DNA from: Chondrilla cf. caribensis
Lineage: Eukaryota; Porifera; Demospongiae; Chondrillida; Chondrillidae
Length of the DNA stretch: 40,000 nucleotides
Direction of reading: 5' to 3'
Assembly: GCA_964020155.1 (NCBI GenBank)
Contig: OZ026556.1
Span: 1,157,501-1,197,500, forward strand
In this document: positions 15,374-26,280 of the stretch, piece by piece
How positions within the stretch are numbered: position 1 is the stretch's first letter
Layout of the letters: the number at the start of each line of letters is the position of its first letter
Notes under the pieces: model-generated
Seen by the model: only the letters and a program-made list of their open reading frames with translations
What the model was told of the DNA's origin: nothing
Database searches by the model: none
Made by a program: the position numbers and the translations under genes

Positions 15374-16511
15374 CCCATGTCCATGAACAATACTTATATT
15401 CTCCCTTATCCATATGTCTCTCAGTACAGGAAGCAGTGACAAGAGTGTGGGGTAAGTTGTCCCTTTGAATATCTGAACCCATGGTATGTAATACACCTAC
15501 ATTCAGAAGTAGTACACATATTATATTCATGCATGTATACTGTATGCATATCGATATGCACCAAAATGTACATGTACAATAATATATACATACATACTGT
15601 TTGGAAACTTGTTAATCCACCATATTTCTTGAAAACAAATTGTGACCGATTAACAAGGAATTGCTGTATATACAAACACCTCAACCCACCAATTTTCATC
15701 ATTGTGACTGTACGCACACAAGCATTATACCAACAATATATTACTTCCGTATACAAATAATTATTACCTTATTCAATGAAACAAAATTTGAAATTGAAAT
15801 TAATCTTTTTGGAATTGAAATTCCCCCAAGAAAGAAGGATAACCAAATGTTCCTATACTGAAACTCACCTTCAGTAAACTAGAAAGATACCTCACTCCCT
15901 TCCTTCCTCCATAGTGGTGTGTGACAACAATGACCTGGGATTGAGTGTACAAGACGATATAAGCTAGAACTACAGCTAACTTGATGTTGACAGTCAACAT
16001 GTGAATCTAGGGTCAATGATGCAACAAGCACAACACAATACAGTGAACATGTTTGGTAAGGGTGATGTACCAATAAATGTTTGAATGATTGTATTTGGAA
16101 TTGGAATCTTTTTTTAACACGGGGAGGCCTTTAGCCTTGAAGGCTACTTCTCATTGTCATCGACTGAATTCGAACCATGTGAAGCGGCTCCAACCCATAA
16201 CTTCAGCCAACAAAAGAATTGTGACTGCCATGATAGTAGCTAGGAATATGTACTTCAGCGTGTGATTGGGCGGACACAGAACAAGAAGAAACTTGAACGG
16301 TTTTGTTACCTTATGTCCGTTGGCAATTAGACACTGAGCCAATTGATAAATATGACTTTCAACTCCACCGAAGTTCGGATGAAAGAAGTCTGAAATTAGA
16401 CTAAAATGGAATTTATGTTTCAAAATTCGCTAGAACGTACGAAAAATTACAAGAATACCATATACTGTGTAGTTCCTTGTCGTGTTCCAAAACACCCGAA
16501 GTGGCAGCCAT
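9551..16511 (-). CDS. PIGA: PIGA: GPI-GlcNAc transferase catalytic subunit, 450 aa
   Basis: Exons in gene order: 16511-16459, 16400-16310, 15934-15869, 15496-15374, 15125-14950, 14300-14185, 13654-13547, 13102-12996, 12573-12491, 11422-11337, 10116-9989, 9766-9551. Phases agree at every junction; 1353 nt. By family the product transfers GlcNAc from UDP-GlcNAc to phosphatidylinositol on the cytosolic face of the ER, the first step of GPI-anchor synthesis, within the GPI-GnT complex. Seen: [19 protein letters not shown] near the N-terminus, [11 protein letters not shown] (exon 5), SVIPNAVD (exon 6), [12 protein letters not shown] (exon 7), the GT4 EX7E motif Glu295-Glu303 (EAFCIAIVE), [13 protein letters not shown] (exon 10), [12 protein letters not shown] (exon 11), and a C-terminal membrane helix at about 403-426 with a short tail. 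Intron 1 is only 58 nt. Its spacing to RTK1 is 135 bp (divergent); the SKAP-like start lies 255 bp past its stop. Exons 1-4 are duplicated at 30424-31716. Confidence 0.95.
9882..9971. repeat. (CA)n microsatellite
   Basis: CA repeat with CG interruptions at the left, in the last intron (9767-9988) of PIGA, ending about 20 bp inside from the exon 11 donor. Confidence 0.95.
10918..11290. repeat. Tandem repeat, about 22 bp unit (GGTCACCTAATGGTACATTGTA)
   Basis: About 15 imperfect copies in the PIGA intron between exons 11 and 10. The variants differ mainly in ACATT/ACAAT/ATGAT and TGTA/TGCA. Confidence 0.9.
11445..11640. repeat. Tandem repeat, 12 bp unit with 60 bp higher-order copy
   Basis: The unit ACAATGATCGAT repeats across the array. 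A 60-bp block containing GATCCAAACATCAATATAAT occurs twice (starting about 11449 and 11509). It lies just upstream (on the minus strand) of PIGA exon 10. Confidence 0.9.
11735..11918. repeat. Tandem repeat, 46 bp unit, 4 copies
   Basis: Copies start at 11735, 11781, 11827 and 11873 with an exact 46-bp period. Each reads GTCACAATACTGTACAT... then a TACATGTA palindrome, then ...ACAATATTGTACATA. It lies in the PIGA intron between exons 9 and 10. Confidence 0.92.
13651..13933. repeat. 39-bp tandem repeat carrying a 3' splice site of PIGA exon 7
   Basis: Seven complete 39-bp units plus a 10-bp partial. On the minus strand each unit reads CCTTATCCTC(T/C)ACT followed by an AG and TCACCAT. This is the pyrimidine tract, acceptor and first exon bases of PIGA exon 7 (exon start 13654). 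Units 2-3-4 and 5-6-7 carry the same order of variants (GCA, GAA, GTA on the plus strand), which points to a 117-bp higher-order duplication. Confidence 0.93.
15216..15370. repeat. (CT)n/(CA)n compound microsatellite
   Basis: Alternating blocks of CA and CT with CCCT interruptions, in PIGA intron 4, ending next to the exon 4 donor at 15372-15373. Confidence 0.95.
15596..15668. mobile_element. Short MITE-like element, GTTAATCCACC family
   Basis: The ends read TACTGTTTGGAAACTTGTTAATC and GATTAACAAGGAATTGCTGTA, an imperfect inverted repeat, in PIGA intron 3. Inner wording (CCACCATATT) matches the reverse complement of the 2108 and 39803 elements. The duplicated block carries the same element at about 30629-30701, so it predates the segmental duplication. 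Confidence 0.5.
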
Positions 16512-16646
16512 TTTGCCATAACAGGACATTGCGCAATGTCAACAATAGCTGAATCTGGTGGGCGTGGGCGTGGTGTCATATAGGAGATCTATGGTTGCGC
16601 TGATAACGTGATCCAAGTTTGACGACATAATGACTCTTTGTGAGAG
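16512..16646. promoter_or_regulatory. Divergent promoter spacer between PIGA and RTK1
   Basis: Only 135 bp separate the PIGA start codon (minus) from the RTK1 start codon (plus), so both 5' UTRs and any promoter must fit here or overlap exons. It contains GGGCGTGGGCGTGG (about 16559-16573), including GCGTGGGCG at 16562-16570, a perfect EGR-type zinc-finger site. I see no TATA box. The spacer is duplicated at 31717-31859, GC box included; RTK2 keeps only the RTK-proximal 65 bp or so. Confidence 0.6.
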
Positions 16647-18233
16647 ATGATGGGATTGAAGACATTTAGCAGTTTCTTCACTCTATCGCTGTTAGCTCTG
16701 TGCTTCCTCTCTCGCGTGGCTCAAGTATCAACTCAGAACGGGTGCGTATGTCTTGAAACTGTTCACGTAGGTACCTGGTATCGGTAGTTCGATTCATTCC
16801 GTCCCTGTTTCGTAAAGATGAATGCACCGGAGGAAGACCTCTACATTCACTTACAATTTTATAGACCTAATCCGCGGACGAATTGACGTGCCGGCACGCA
16901 TCTAAACTCCAAGTTATCGGTGATTCACCTTAATATAGCCTTCCCATATTACGGCACGAGGTTCACCTAGGTCTATTTGTAGCGATAGCTACCGGCCTTA
17001 GCTATGGATACGGTCGAGCTGTCTAATGCTGGGCCAAACATACAAATGACTGAACAGACTCCAAATACGATTGGACCTACGATTGCCTAGTGCGTACAGT
17101 AGGTCAGCGTATGGGGTGACTGTGATATTCGGACTTATTAGTTACTCAATAGCCCACATTGGGTTACTACAAAACCACTTTTTAGCCTGCCTAATGCAGT
17201 ATAAAATATAGTGTATAATATTTACCTACTATTATGTATGATCGAATGGTCTATTTGGCCAAGATGGTTCATAATGTAATGAAGTTGATGGATTCTCTCA
17301 TGGGCTGCAGTTTGCTACTAAACTTGCTCTGAGTCAATACAATCTGCATGCTTTCTCTTACAGATGTAGCAGTTGTATATCACCCACTAGCACTATGATT
17401 GTGGGAGCAGTAACACAAATACTATACAGACAAAGGAGGACCTGCACTGGGTGGTGGATCTTTAGACGATGCTCCTATTCTCGAGTGTGCGTATGAGACG
17501 TTTCAGGCACTATCGTGTATATTATATATATACAACTGTATTTATATATATATATATATATTGACTGAGAACAATAATAGATAATATAGATGTACGTATG
17601 TACATACGAAATACTTTGCAATATCTTCATGGTAAAGATAGCATATAGTTCATATTGTGTGTACTCTAATTGTCATAGATCGTATGTGGGCACAGTGGGC
17701 ACAAAGTCTGTATCTGTTACAAGGTCTCAAACTTGCTTTTGTGCTGTCCCCATACCCACAGGTAAGACTAACACCAGCATTGTCATGACAACTGACAACA
17801 CTGAAGCCAAGTCTGGTTTAATTAGTAAATGTGTTTACACCAAGTTCTGATATGGGTGCGCATGTACGCACAATGTCATACACTCACACACAAATACAGG
17901 CATACAAAAATTCACACATTTTTATTTCCTATCTCCTATACAGTTGATCCAGTTCTAAATCCAGATGACCCAACAATGGTGAATATACATAATATGCCTA
18001 TGTGTGTAGTGATGTTGTGAAGGAGAGAACCATCTTGACTATATTAGATGTCATACGCAGTTTCAGCATATTGTCATTGAGTGGGAAGATTATATTACCT
18101 TTTTTTCTTGTCTTGTTTCATGAATTTAAATTTGTGTATTTCAGGCAAATCCATCTAGCAATGATGAACCGGAAGCTGCAGAAATTGTGGGAACAGTCCT
18201 CTTATTACTGCTTGCTGTTGCTCTAATTGCTAC

Positions 18234-18267
<34 letters not shown>

Positions 18268-19779
18268 GCTGCAAGGAAGTGCAAAGGGAGACATAACCGA
18301 AGACGCCCTAGTGTTTCTGGAGGACAAGGTACGAATATAATAATATTATTTTATTAGTGGAACCTCCATGATTCAACAGCTTAATAATCCAACCCTTCTA
18401 TAAATAATTCGACATCGTCTATAAACAGACCACATACTGAGACACGGACATTGCTAGTTCTCTAAAACACTCCATATTAATCAGAAAGTCTTTGTAATCT
18501 AACTATATTTGTTTCCTTAGAGAGTGTCAGATTGTAAGATTCTCTTAGACTCATTGTTGCAATGCTTTGACATAGGTGTGTGAGGTATTATAGGTTGTGA
18601 TTTTCAACGTCATTCTCAATGTTCTTTCATTGTGCTTACGTTATGCATTGGACAGTAATTTGCAGAATCATTTGATTCAAATTAATAGTAGCTTATTTTA
18701 CTGTACTGTGTGCTACCCGTTAGGTATTATATACCAGAGTTATGAAACCATCAAAGGCAACACTAGAGGTGCACCAATCAGTGATAATGTACTCGTCAAT
18801 GGAGACGAGAGGTGTATAGAGTATGAAACAATCACATTACCGTCCAATGAGAATCAAGTGGATAGCATTTACCAATATGTCCTTTCCTATGTGAGTATAA
18901 TGCTTGGTTTCTTATGCATATACTCACTCCATTAAATGTTATACTTCTTACTTTGTGTACCACCACTGTAGTAAATAAAACCATGCTACCTCAGTCCAAG
19001 AATATACATTTTTGTCTGGTCTCAGACTATTATATGCTAGACATCAGAACTACCTTGTAAATTAATGCAATATCATTTAATTTACCTTTTTATAATAATT
19101 CAATATATATTATATATATATTATAATATATAATATACTTTAAAAGTACATATTTGAATATACACTCCGTGCATATGTATATCACATTCATATAGAAAGA
19201 GAGGGTGAAAGGAGCTACAAAGAAGGTTGAAAGTGACGTTTATGCTGCTGCTGAGAGAACAGTTTGTCCAGATATGAATAAATGCATATCCATAGTTTTC
19301 AAAGTCTTGCTGCTTCTCTTTGCTCAGTATCAGAACTCCAGGAGCTCATCTGAGGAATTATCATATATATTGCCATATAAGGAACCATCTGCACAGCTGG
19401 ACCAGTTGTACGATGATCTGGCAACTATGCAGTGTCTGGAAATACCAAGAAAATTCCTCGAGTTTGTTCAGTTTCTCCAATAGTTGTTGTTGTTGGCTGA
19501 AGTATGATTTAAAACGAGTTCTATTAATTTGTGTAGATTTGGCCCCACACTCAGTTCTGGTGAGTTTGGAGTTGTCTGTAAAGGAGAGTGGGTGACTCCT
19601 CTTGGTTCTCGGGAGGTGGCCCTCAAGGTGAGTCGTGACGATGTTCCAGGGGAAGAAAAGGTGAAGCTCCTTCAAGAAGCAGCTATAATGAAGCAGTTTT
19701 GTCATCTGAATGTAGTGAGGCTGTTGGGGACTGTCACCATCAGTGACCCTGTGAGCTCAGAATGTACACCACACATACA

Positions 19780-19847
<68 letters not shown>

Positions 19848-20891
19848 AACACACACACATACAAAAGCACATACTCTTCATTCACATTGTACTTTACAGA
19901 TTGTTCTTGTTATGGAGTTCTTGAAGAATGGGTCATTGGAATCACATCTTGCTGGATTGCCAAAAGAGTGTGTTTTTACATACTTAAGTCTGAAATACAT
20001 TACTGACCACCCCATAATATCATTTGATGTATGGTTCATTTAAAGTGTATGTCTATTAGGATGAGTGCGTCGAAGAAGAAGCTGTTTATAAAGTTCTCCC
20101 AACAGATAGCAGAAGGAATGAAGTACCTCTCTGGTAAAGGATTCATACATCGTAACCTAGCAGCAAGGAATGTCTTGCTGGACCATGTGTACACATGTAA
20201 AGTGAGTCTTCACCTTGTAGCTTCTGCTTATCTTAGCAACAGTATTTGAATAATATGTAATTGTATTTGTATATCCTGTGTCTAGTCACCCTGAGATGGC
20301 ATTTGGAGCAATAATGATGATATTATTTTGATTACGATTTGTATTGCATAGGTATCCTTCATATCCACTTTACATGTTGCATTGTTGAGTCCATTGACAT
20401 CTTAATTATTCAGATCTCTGATTTCGGATTATCCCGTAATCTCAATGAGAACACCTACTATGTGGTAAAGGGTGGGAAAATACCACTGAGATGGACAGCT
20501 CCCGAGGTGAACCACTGGTTATAATACTATACATATAATATGTGGGTATTATAATTGATTATCGTTTGTGTATGTTATTGTTTATTGTTTGGTGCTTCTG
20601 ACGTTTACTGCTTTTCATTCCACACACACACATACATTTTCAGGTTTTATTCTATAAGAAGTACAGCAGTTGTAGTGATGTATGGAGTTATGGGATGACA
20701 TTGTTTGAAATATGGTCCTTTGGAGAAAAACCATTCAAAGACTTGTCAGTGCCAGAGGTATTGTATGCATATTATACACTTGCACACACACACACACACA
20801 CACACACAACACACATGTACGAAGTTACTACAAATGTATATGAATGCTGGTTTATGTGTCATATGGATTCTTGGGAGGCCATGCAAACTCG

Positions 20892-20965
<74 letters not shown>

Positions 20966-21260
20966 GGATTCCCATAATATTGCAGCCTTTGAATCTCCCA
21001 TTGTCCAGCTTGTTGATTTATTCAACCTGAAATTTAATGGAGCAAACGATGATGAAGAACAGATTCTCTACTCCCCAAAAGACATTCCCAGTGAAATCAA
21101 TGCTCTGATGTTGACTTGTTGGTGAGTATCTGGTGTACGTATGTACTTGTTTTTTTTACTATACATCGAATGCCATTTCACTTGTAGGCAGTTCGACCAT
21201 CACAAGCGACCATCGTTTGATGATATTGTCTCTAGCATTCATTCCATTAGTATTTCTTGA
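16647..21260 (+). CDS. Receptor tyrosine kinase paralogue 1, predicted inactive (HRN), 610 aa
   Basis: Exons: 16647-16741, 17364-17486, 17679-17824, 17944-17978, 18145-18328, 18724-18890, 19196-19461, 19537-19750, 19900-19967, 20060-20201, 20414-20506, 20644-20757, 21009-21121, 21188-21260; 1833 nt, in frame throughout. Signal peptide ([20 protein letters not shown]), then about 115 extracellular residues with six cysteines (CSSC, RTC, RRC, TCFC) that I cannot match to a known domain. TM helix at 147-176, ending in ten GTT-coded valines, then RKC. The juxtamembrane part has many tyrosines (YQSYETI, YEYETI-like, YQYV). Kinase domain about 340-605: VALK Lys369, LLQEAAIM helix C, DFG 483-485, activation loop NTYYVV, TAPE 508-511. 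Two departures: the P-loop reads SSGEFG (first Gly is Ser345, codon 19553-19555) and HRD reads H463-R464-N465 (AAC 20154-20156). Likely a pseudokinase; co-receptor or scaffold roles are possible. Confidence 0.88.
19773..19860. repeat. (CA)n microsatellite
   Basis: In RTK1 intron 8. RTK2 (27885-27948) and RTK3 (34901-34951) carry CA tracts of different length at the same position. Confidence 0.95.
20894..20962. repeat. (CA)n microsatellite
   Basis: In RTK1 intron 12, with a second shorter tract at 20781-20818. RTK2 and RTK3 have CA tracts in the same intron. Confidence 0.95.
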
Positions 21261-22010
21261 CTTTTTGCATAAAATTGTGATTTATTAAAAATTATTAAAA
21301 TTTGTGCAGTACATCAATAACGATTATTAATAATTATGTTTAATAATAATGATGATAATATTATTATTAGAATTATGCAACTAGTAGTCATGTTTGTGCT
21401 ACACAGTTATACAGGCGAAACATCAATTATAATATTATATATAATAAATAATAATATAATAATATACAAATGATATAACTACAATAATTTACAATTGAAT
21501 AAAATGCACATAAATTATGCATATTATATTCACTATATACATATCAATTATATAATACATAATCATTCTGCACATGAATTAAGCTTAGCACTAATTAATC
21601 AGTTCAATTTACTAAGAAATAGGTATAACACTAGTACTTTCTAGTTTTTCTTAAAATATGGCTATGGAGTATGAATATTGTACATAGACGTAACTAAATG
21701 AACTGTCCATACTGATGTATATGGCATATGTCCATAGCACCACAGACATTGCAGAGTACCTACAACCTCGAGCTAGCTAGCGATATATCAGATGCGGCAT
21801 TGTAATGGCTGTTCTGACAGCGATTCCATCTCGAGGGTTGACATCCTGCGCAATTTCAACCGGATTTCTTGCATATTGAAATAATAATAACATATAATAA
21901 TAAGGCACGCATGCACACTACTGAAGGTACAATGCCATGATAGTAAGGGATTAAAGCACAAACTATAAAACTAACTTTATGTTAAATCAACTGGCGTCAC
22001 ATTGACATAT
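21261..22010. other. RTK1 3' flank, AT-rich
   Basis: AT-rich sequence with many AATAAT runs. ATTAAA at 21284-21289, 24 bp past the stop, is a candidate poly(A) signal. Homologous 3' flanks follow RTK2 (29338-29785) and RTK3 (36447-36905); homology with them stops at about 21770. No gene seen. Confidence 0.6.
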
Positions 22011-23343
22011 TCATTGTGATTCAGCAACTGCCAGATCATTGGCCGGATGTGGTCTGATTGTATGGCCACAGCTGGAGCGTGCACCCCTAATGCAGCAAAT
22101 GGCTAATCTCAACAGGGAGAAAGTTACATGGCAACACAACCAATGGAGTGGTGATGAGTAAGACTTATCCCACTTGGAGGCAAGGTAAGAAGCAAGTTGT
22201 TCGTAAAATACAGTTGCCTCTCTAGTCATACCTTCGGTGGCAGATGTGCATGACAAGTGGTGTGAAGGAGGCATGCTCAATTTCACATATTCTTCACTGA
22301 TAGGCACACTTCTTGATGTTTTCATGCTTCTTGTAGCAAACAGCAAGACTCGGTGGTGATTTGAGGGAGTGTGGGGATTGAAGATCCTAATATCAACGTA
22401 GGTCCTCTCAAATCTCCCACCCCATGCACAGCCCATTAGCATCGATGTCCAGGCGAGCCCCATCCTGGGTGTTGGCGGTTGCATCCGTGAAAGTCTCCCC
22501 ATGCAGTCACGGGTTGTAATTCTGGCTCAATGCGTATGTCCTTGCAGACTTCAGACAGTAAGTTGACAGTAAGGTCCCTAATCTCATTGTTCCTGAATGT
22601 AGGGAGACCTCCTTTTGGACATGATAGAGTATGTTCTACAGTAAAGATTTTACCGCAGTCACACTTTGCTGGGAGGTGTGAAGGTTCCCAGTTGTAGCGG
22701 AGAGCTAGGGCATCACAAAAAGCCCCTTTGTGTAGGGAGAATCCGAATTCTTTTATTGGCAAGGTAGTTAGCCATGAGGAAGCCCCTTTTCTTGTGCAAG
22801 GTCTATTGACCTCTAAAGGGATGGTATAAGGGATTCATGTATCGATTGAGCAAGATGGTCACTCAGTTGCCTCCTTTCTGATAGGTTACAGTTTTCTCTT
22901 TAATTTGTCGTTCAATGATGGTGTCCGGGTACTGGAGGGTTTGGCTCATGAGCTCCTGTGATAAGGGTCCCGTGATCTTGGATGAAGCATAGTGTTCAAA
23001 TTCTGCTAATTTGACAGGATTTGCCAGGGCCAAGCCGCCTAGTCTTGCAGGTAACGCGAGTAGTTCCCTTTCGGTGTCGTTTGGAGGCACCCTGCCAGTC
23101 AGTGCAGGAATGAGTTTCGTCCTAATGGTGGTTTTGAGGGGCTGAAGGCTGGAATTGATGTTGGGCGTGGTATGTGATAAGTAGCTCCACTTGCTCATCA
23201 GTCCGTGTGAAAGCTGCATATACAGCATGGGGTTGACTAGTTGCAATGCTTGATAGCAGTTCTATTTCCTTTGTCCATTGATTCACTAAGTCTTTCTCCA
23301 TCACAAAAAACTGACAGTACTCTTCTGTTCCCAATGGAACCAC
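22011..23343 (-). pseudogene. Decayed retroelement, post-RT C-terminal part
   Basis: Minus-strand blocks in order: 23343-23122 (LGTEEYCQFFV, SQPHAVYAAFT), 23246-22863 (LMSKWSYLSHTTPN, IPALTGRVPPNDTEREL, LPARLGGLALANP), 22762-22436 (DALALRYNWEPSHLPAKCDC, EHTLSCPKGGLPTFRNNEIR), and 22430-22011 (FERTYVDIRIFNPHTPSNHH, ATVFYEQLASYLASKWDKSY, CIRGARSSCGH). I recognise the wording as the region after the reverse transcriptase in a retroelement protein common in sponge and cnidarian genomes (from memory, not searched). The blocks sit in different frames with at least three breaks, and the reverse transcriptase palm is missing, as in a 5'-truncated copy. It lies upstream of RTK2 only and replaces the PIGA-side sequence found upstream of RTK1 and RTK3. 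Confidence 0.75.
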
Positions 23344-23452
23344 AAGATAAGGTCTGCCTTCACAGGTATGCTTGTACTCAGTTATGTGCTTATGTGATTT
23401 TGTATCGCGCGCTGTATCTCACGTGCTGGCATATACCGCATGCACGCATGCG

Positions 23453-23566
23453 AACACAACACAAGTGTAATCTATGGTGTAACCTGGTACCGGTGGTAGA
23501 GTTGAGGTTAACACAACACAAGTGTAATCTATGGTGTAACCTGGTACCGGTGGTAGAGTTGAGGTT
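23453..23566. repeat. 57-bp direct repeat, 2 copies
   Basis: Two virtually identical 57-bp units (starting 23453 and 23510) reading AACACAACACAAGTGTAATC... through GGTACCGGTGG... to GAGTTGAGGTT. They lie between the retroelement remnant and RTK2. The near identity implies a recent duplication. Confidence 0.92.
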
Positions 23567-23760
23567 TAGAGTGAGTGATTTGCTAAACATTGAATTTTTG
23601 TCCATCGATCTTGTTCGTCCTATCGTTGGAAGTGGCTTCTGCGTCTCCCAGAGATTATCACACACCACAGATCTATGATAGTACCTGCAAAGCTATAGAT
23701 TTCTATGGTTGCGCCGGTAATGTGATCCAAGTTTGACGGTATAGTGACTGTTTGTGATAG

Positions 23761-26248
23761 ATGATGGAATTGAAGACGTTAAACAGTTTCTTCAGTCTGT
23801 CGCTGTTAGCTCTGTGCTTCCTCTCTCGCGTGGCTCAAGTATCAACTCAGAACGGGTGCGTATGTCTTGAAAAAGTTCACGTAGGTAGCTACCTGGTATC
23901 GGTAGTTCGATTCATTCCGTCCCTGTTTCGTAAAGATGAATACACTGGAGGAAGACCTCTACATTCACTTACAATTTTATAGACCTAATCCGCGGACGAA
24001 TTGACGTGCCGGCACGCATCTAAACTCCAAGTTATCGGTGATTCAATCTAATCATAGCCTTCCCGTATTACGGCACGAGGTTCACCTAGGTCTATTTGTA
24101 GCGATAGCTACCGGCCTTAGCTATGGATACGGTCGAGCTGTCTAATGCTGGGCCAAACATACAAATGACTGAACAGACTCCAAATACGATTGGACCTACG
24201 ATTGCCCAGTGCGTGGAATAGGTCAGCGTATGGGGTGACTGTGATATTCGGACTTATTAGTTAGTCAATAGCCCACATTGGAGGGGGGGGGGGGGGTCAC
24301 ACGTTTACGGAACAAAATGGCCGCCTAATGTTTCTCCCCTGCGGGGCCGAGGAGAAACGATATACGTTAACTCGTGCTCTACACAATACAAACTCCCCAA
24401 AGAATAATAGGAGTTGTATGAACATACAATATTAATAATAACACAGTATTTCCGTAAAAAATCGGTGTCAACCTGTGGCATTGCGTGTTACCCTTACGAG
24501 GAAATATACACGGGAAGAAAATTGCTATATAGGAGGTACGAAGATGCTTTGGCGGTACTGTTCGGGAATAATAAAGGTCTAAACTCGTCGGGCGTCAGCT
24601 TTGATTAGATTTGTTCGAGAAAACATTCATCTTTGAACGATTTAGCAGACACCACGCAACTTGAGTAGCTGAAGTACTGATAAAACGCGCCATCGTCGTT
24701 CTTCGTGCCATGTAGCAAAGGAATTCTCTTCTACAGCTTTCGGTCGGTAAACCGTTCGAGGAATGTAATACATCAATTTCATCGAAGAGTGAAATTTCCG
24801 CTTGGAAAAGCGAACAAAGATCAAAATCAATTATTTATGTATAAACGTGCTTTGTTTCTTTTTTTTCAATGATAGTGCTTGTTAACATCTATTTTTAGGA
24901 CGAAAAGGAGGCTTTATAGAAAAAGGCTTCTTTGCTTCTGTTTGAAACCCGCACTCAATTATGTTTTCACAGTGCTATTATCTATGGTGTAACTACCCAC
25001 CCACCCCCTTTATTAGTCTCGCGTAGCCAGCCCAGGTACGCTTCCTTATTTCCAAATAAGGAAGTGTCCGAAAAGGGGCTGGCTACGCGAGACTACCCCT
25101 TTATAGTCGAATCCCAGTCACCTCAAAACACGCGAGGACAAGGTTCCGTACACATTAGCTACGGGTTTTAGAAGTGTCCTCTACATTTAAGTACGAAAAC
25201 ACTTTTTAGCCTGCCTAATGCAGTATAAAGTATAGTGTATAATATATACCTATATGTATGATCAAATGGTCTATTTGGCCAAGATGGTTCATAATGTAAT
25301 GAAGTTGATGGATTCTCTCATGGGCTGCAGTTTGCTACTAAACTTGCTCAATACAATCTGCATGCTTTCTCTTACAGATGTAGCAGTTGTATATCACCCA
25401 CTATGATTGTGGGAGCAGTAACACAAATACTATACAGACAAAGGAGGACCTGCACTGGGTGGTGGATCTTTAGACGATGCTCCTATTCTCAAGTGTGCGT
25501 ATGAGACGTTTCAGGCACTATGATCGTACATATTATATATATACAACTGTATTATATGTATATTGACTGAGAACAATATGTGAATAATAGATGATATAGA
25601 TGTACGTATGTACATACGAAATACTTTGCAATATCTTCATGGTAAAGATAGCATATAGTTCATATTGTGTGTACTCTAATTGTCATAGATCGTATGTGGG
25701 CACAGTGGGCACAAAGTCTGTATCTGTTACAAGGTCTCAAACTTGCTTTTGTGCTGTCCCCATACCCACAGGTAAGACTAACACCAGCATTGTCATGACA
25801 ACTGACAACACTGAAGCCAAGTCTGGTTTAATTAGTAAATGTGTTTACACCAAGTTCTGATATGGGTGCGCATGTACGCACAATGTCATACACTCACACA
25901 CAAATACAGGCATACAAAAATGCACACATTTTTATTTCCTATCTCCTATACAGTTGATCCAGTTATAAATCCAGATGACCCAACAATGGTGAATATATAC
26001 ATATGCCTATGTGTGTAGTGATGTTGTGAAGGAGAGAACCATCTTGACTATATTAGATGTCATACGCAGTTTCAGCATATTATCATTGAGTGGGAAGATT
26101 ATATTACCTTTTTTTCTTGTCTTGTTTCATGAATTTAAATTTGTGTATTTCAGGCAAATCCACCTAGCAATATTAATGATGAACCGGAAGCTGCAGAAAT
26201 TGTGGGAACAGTCCTCTTATTACTGCTTGCTGTTGCTCTAATTGCTAC

Positions 26249-26280
<32 letters not shown>

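Noticed and set aside
16157..16423. PIGA reading frame starting further upstream as [13 protein letters not shown]
   Set aside because: No ATG opens it. Splicing 16459 to 16400 gives [13 protein letters not shown], which fits the family motif, with a 58-nt intron and correct phase; the extra residues are intron.
17590..17850. Exon 3 of the receptors read in the cysteine-rich alternative frame, with exon 2 ending at GTATGA
   Set aside because: That frame hits a TAA and fails to join exon 4. The donor GT/GTGCGT at the end of exon 2 (17486) gives a continuous frame in all three paralogues.
20988..21008. Exon 13 of RTK1 starting at the GCAG/CC acceptor
   Set aside because: It gives a frame break in RTK1 and RTK2, and the three copies differ there by indels not divisible by three. 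The acceptor GTCCAG at 21007-21008 is in phase in all three.
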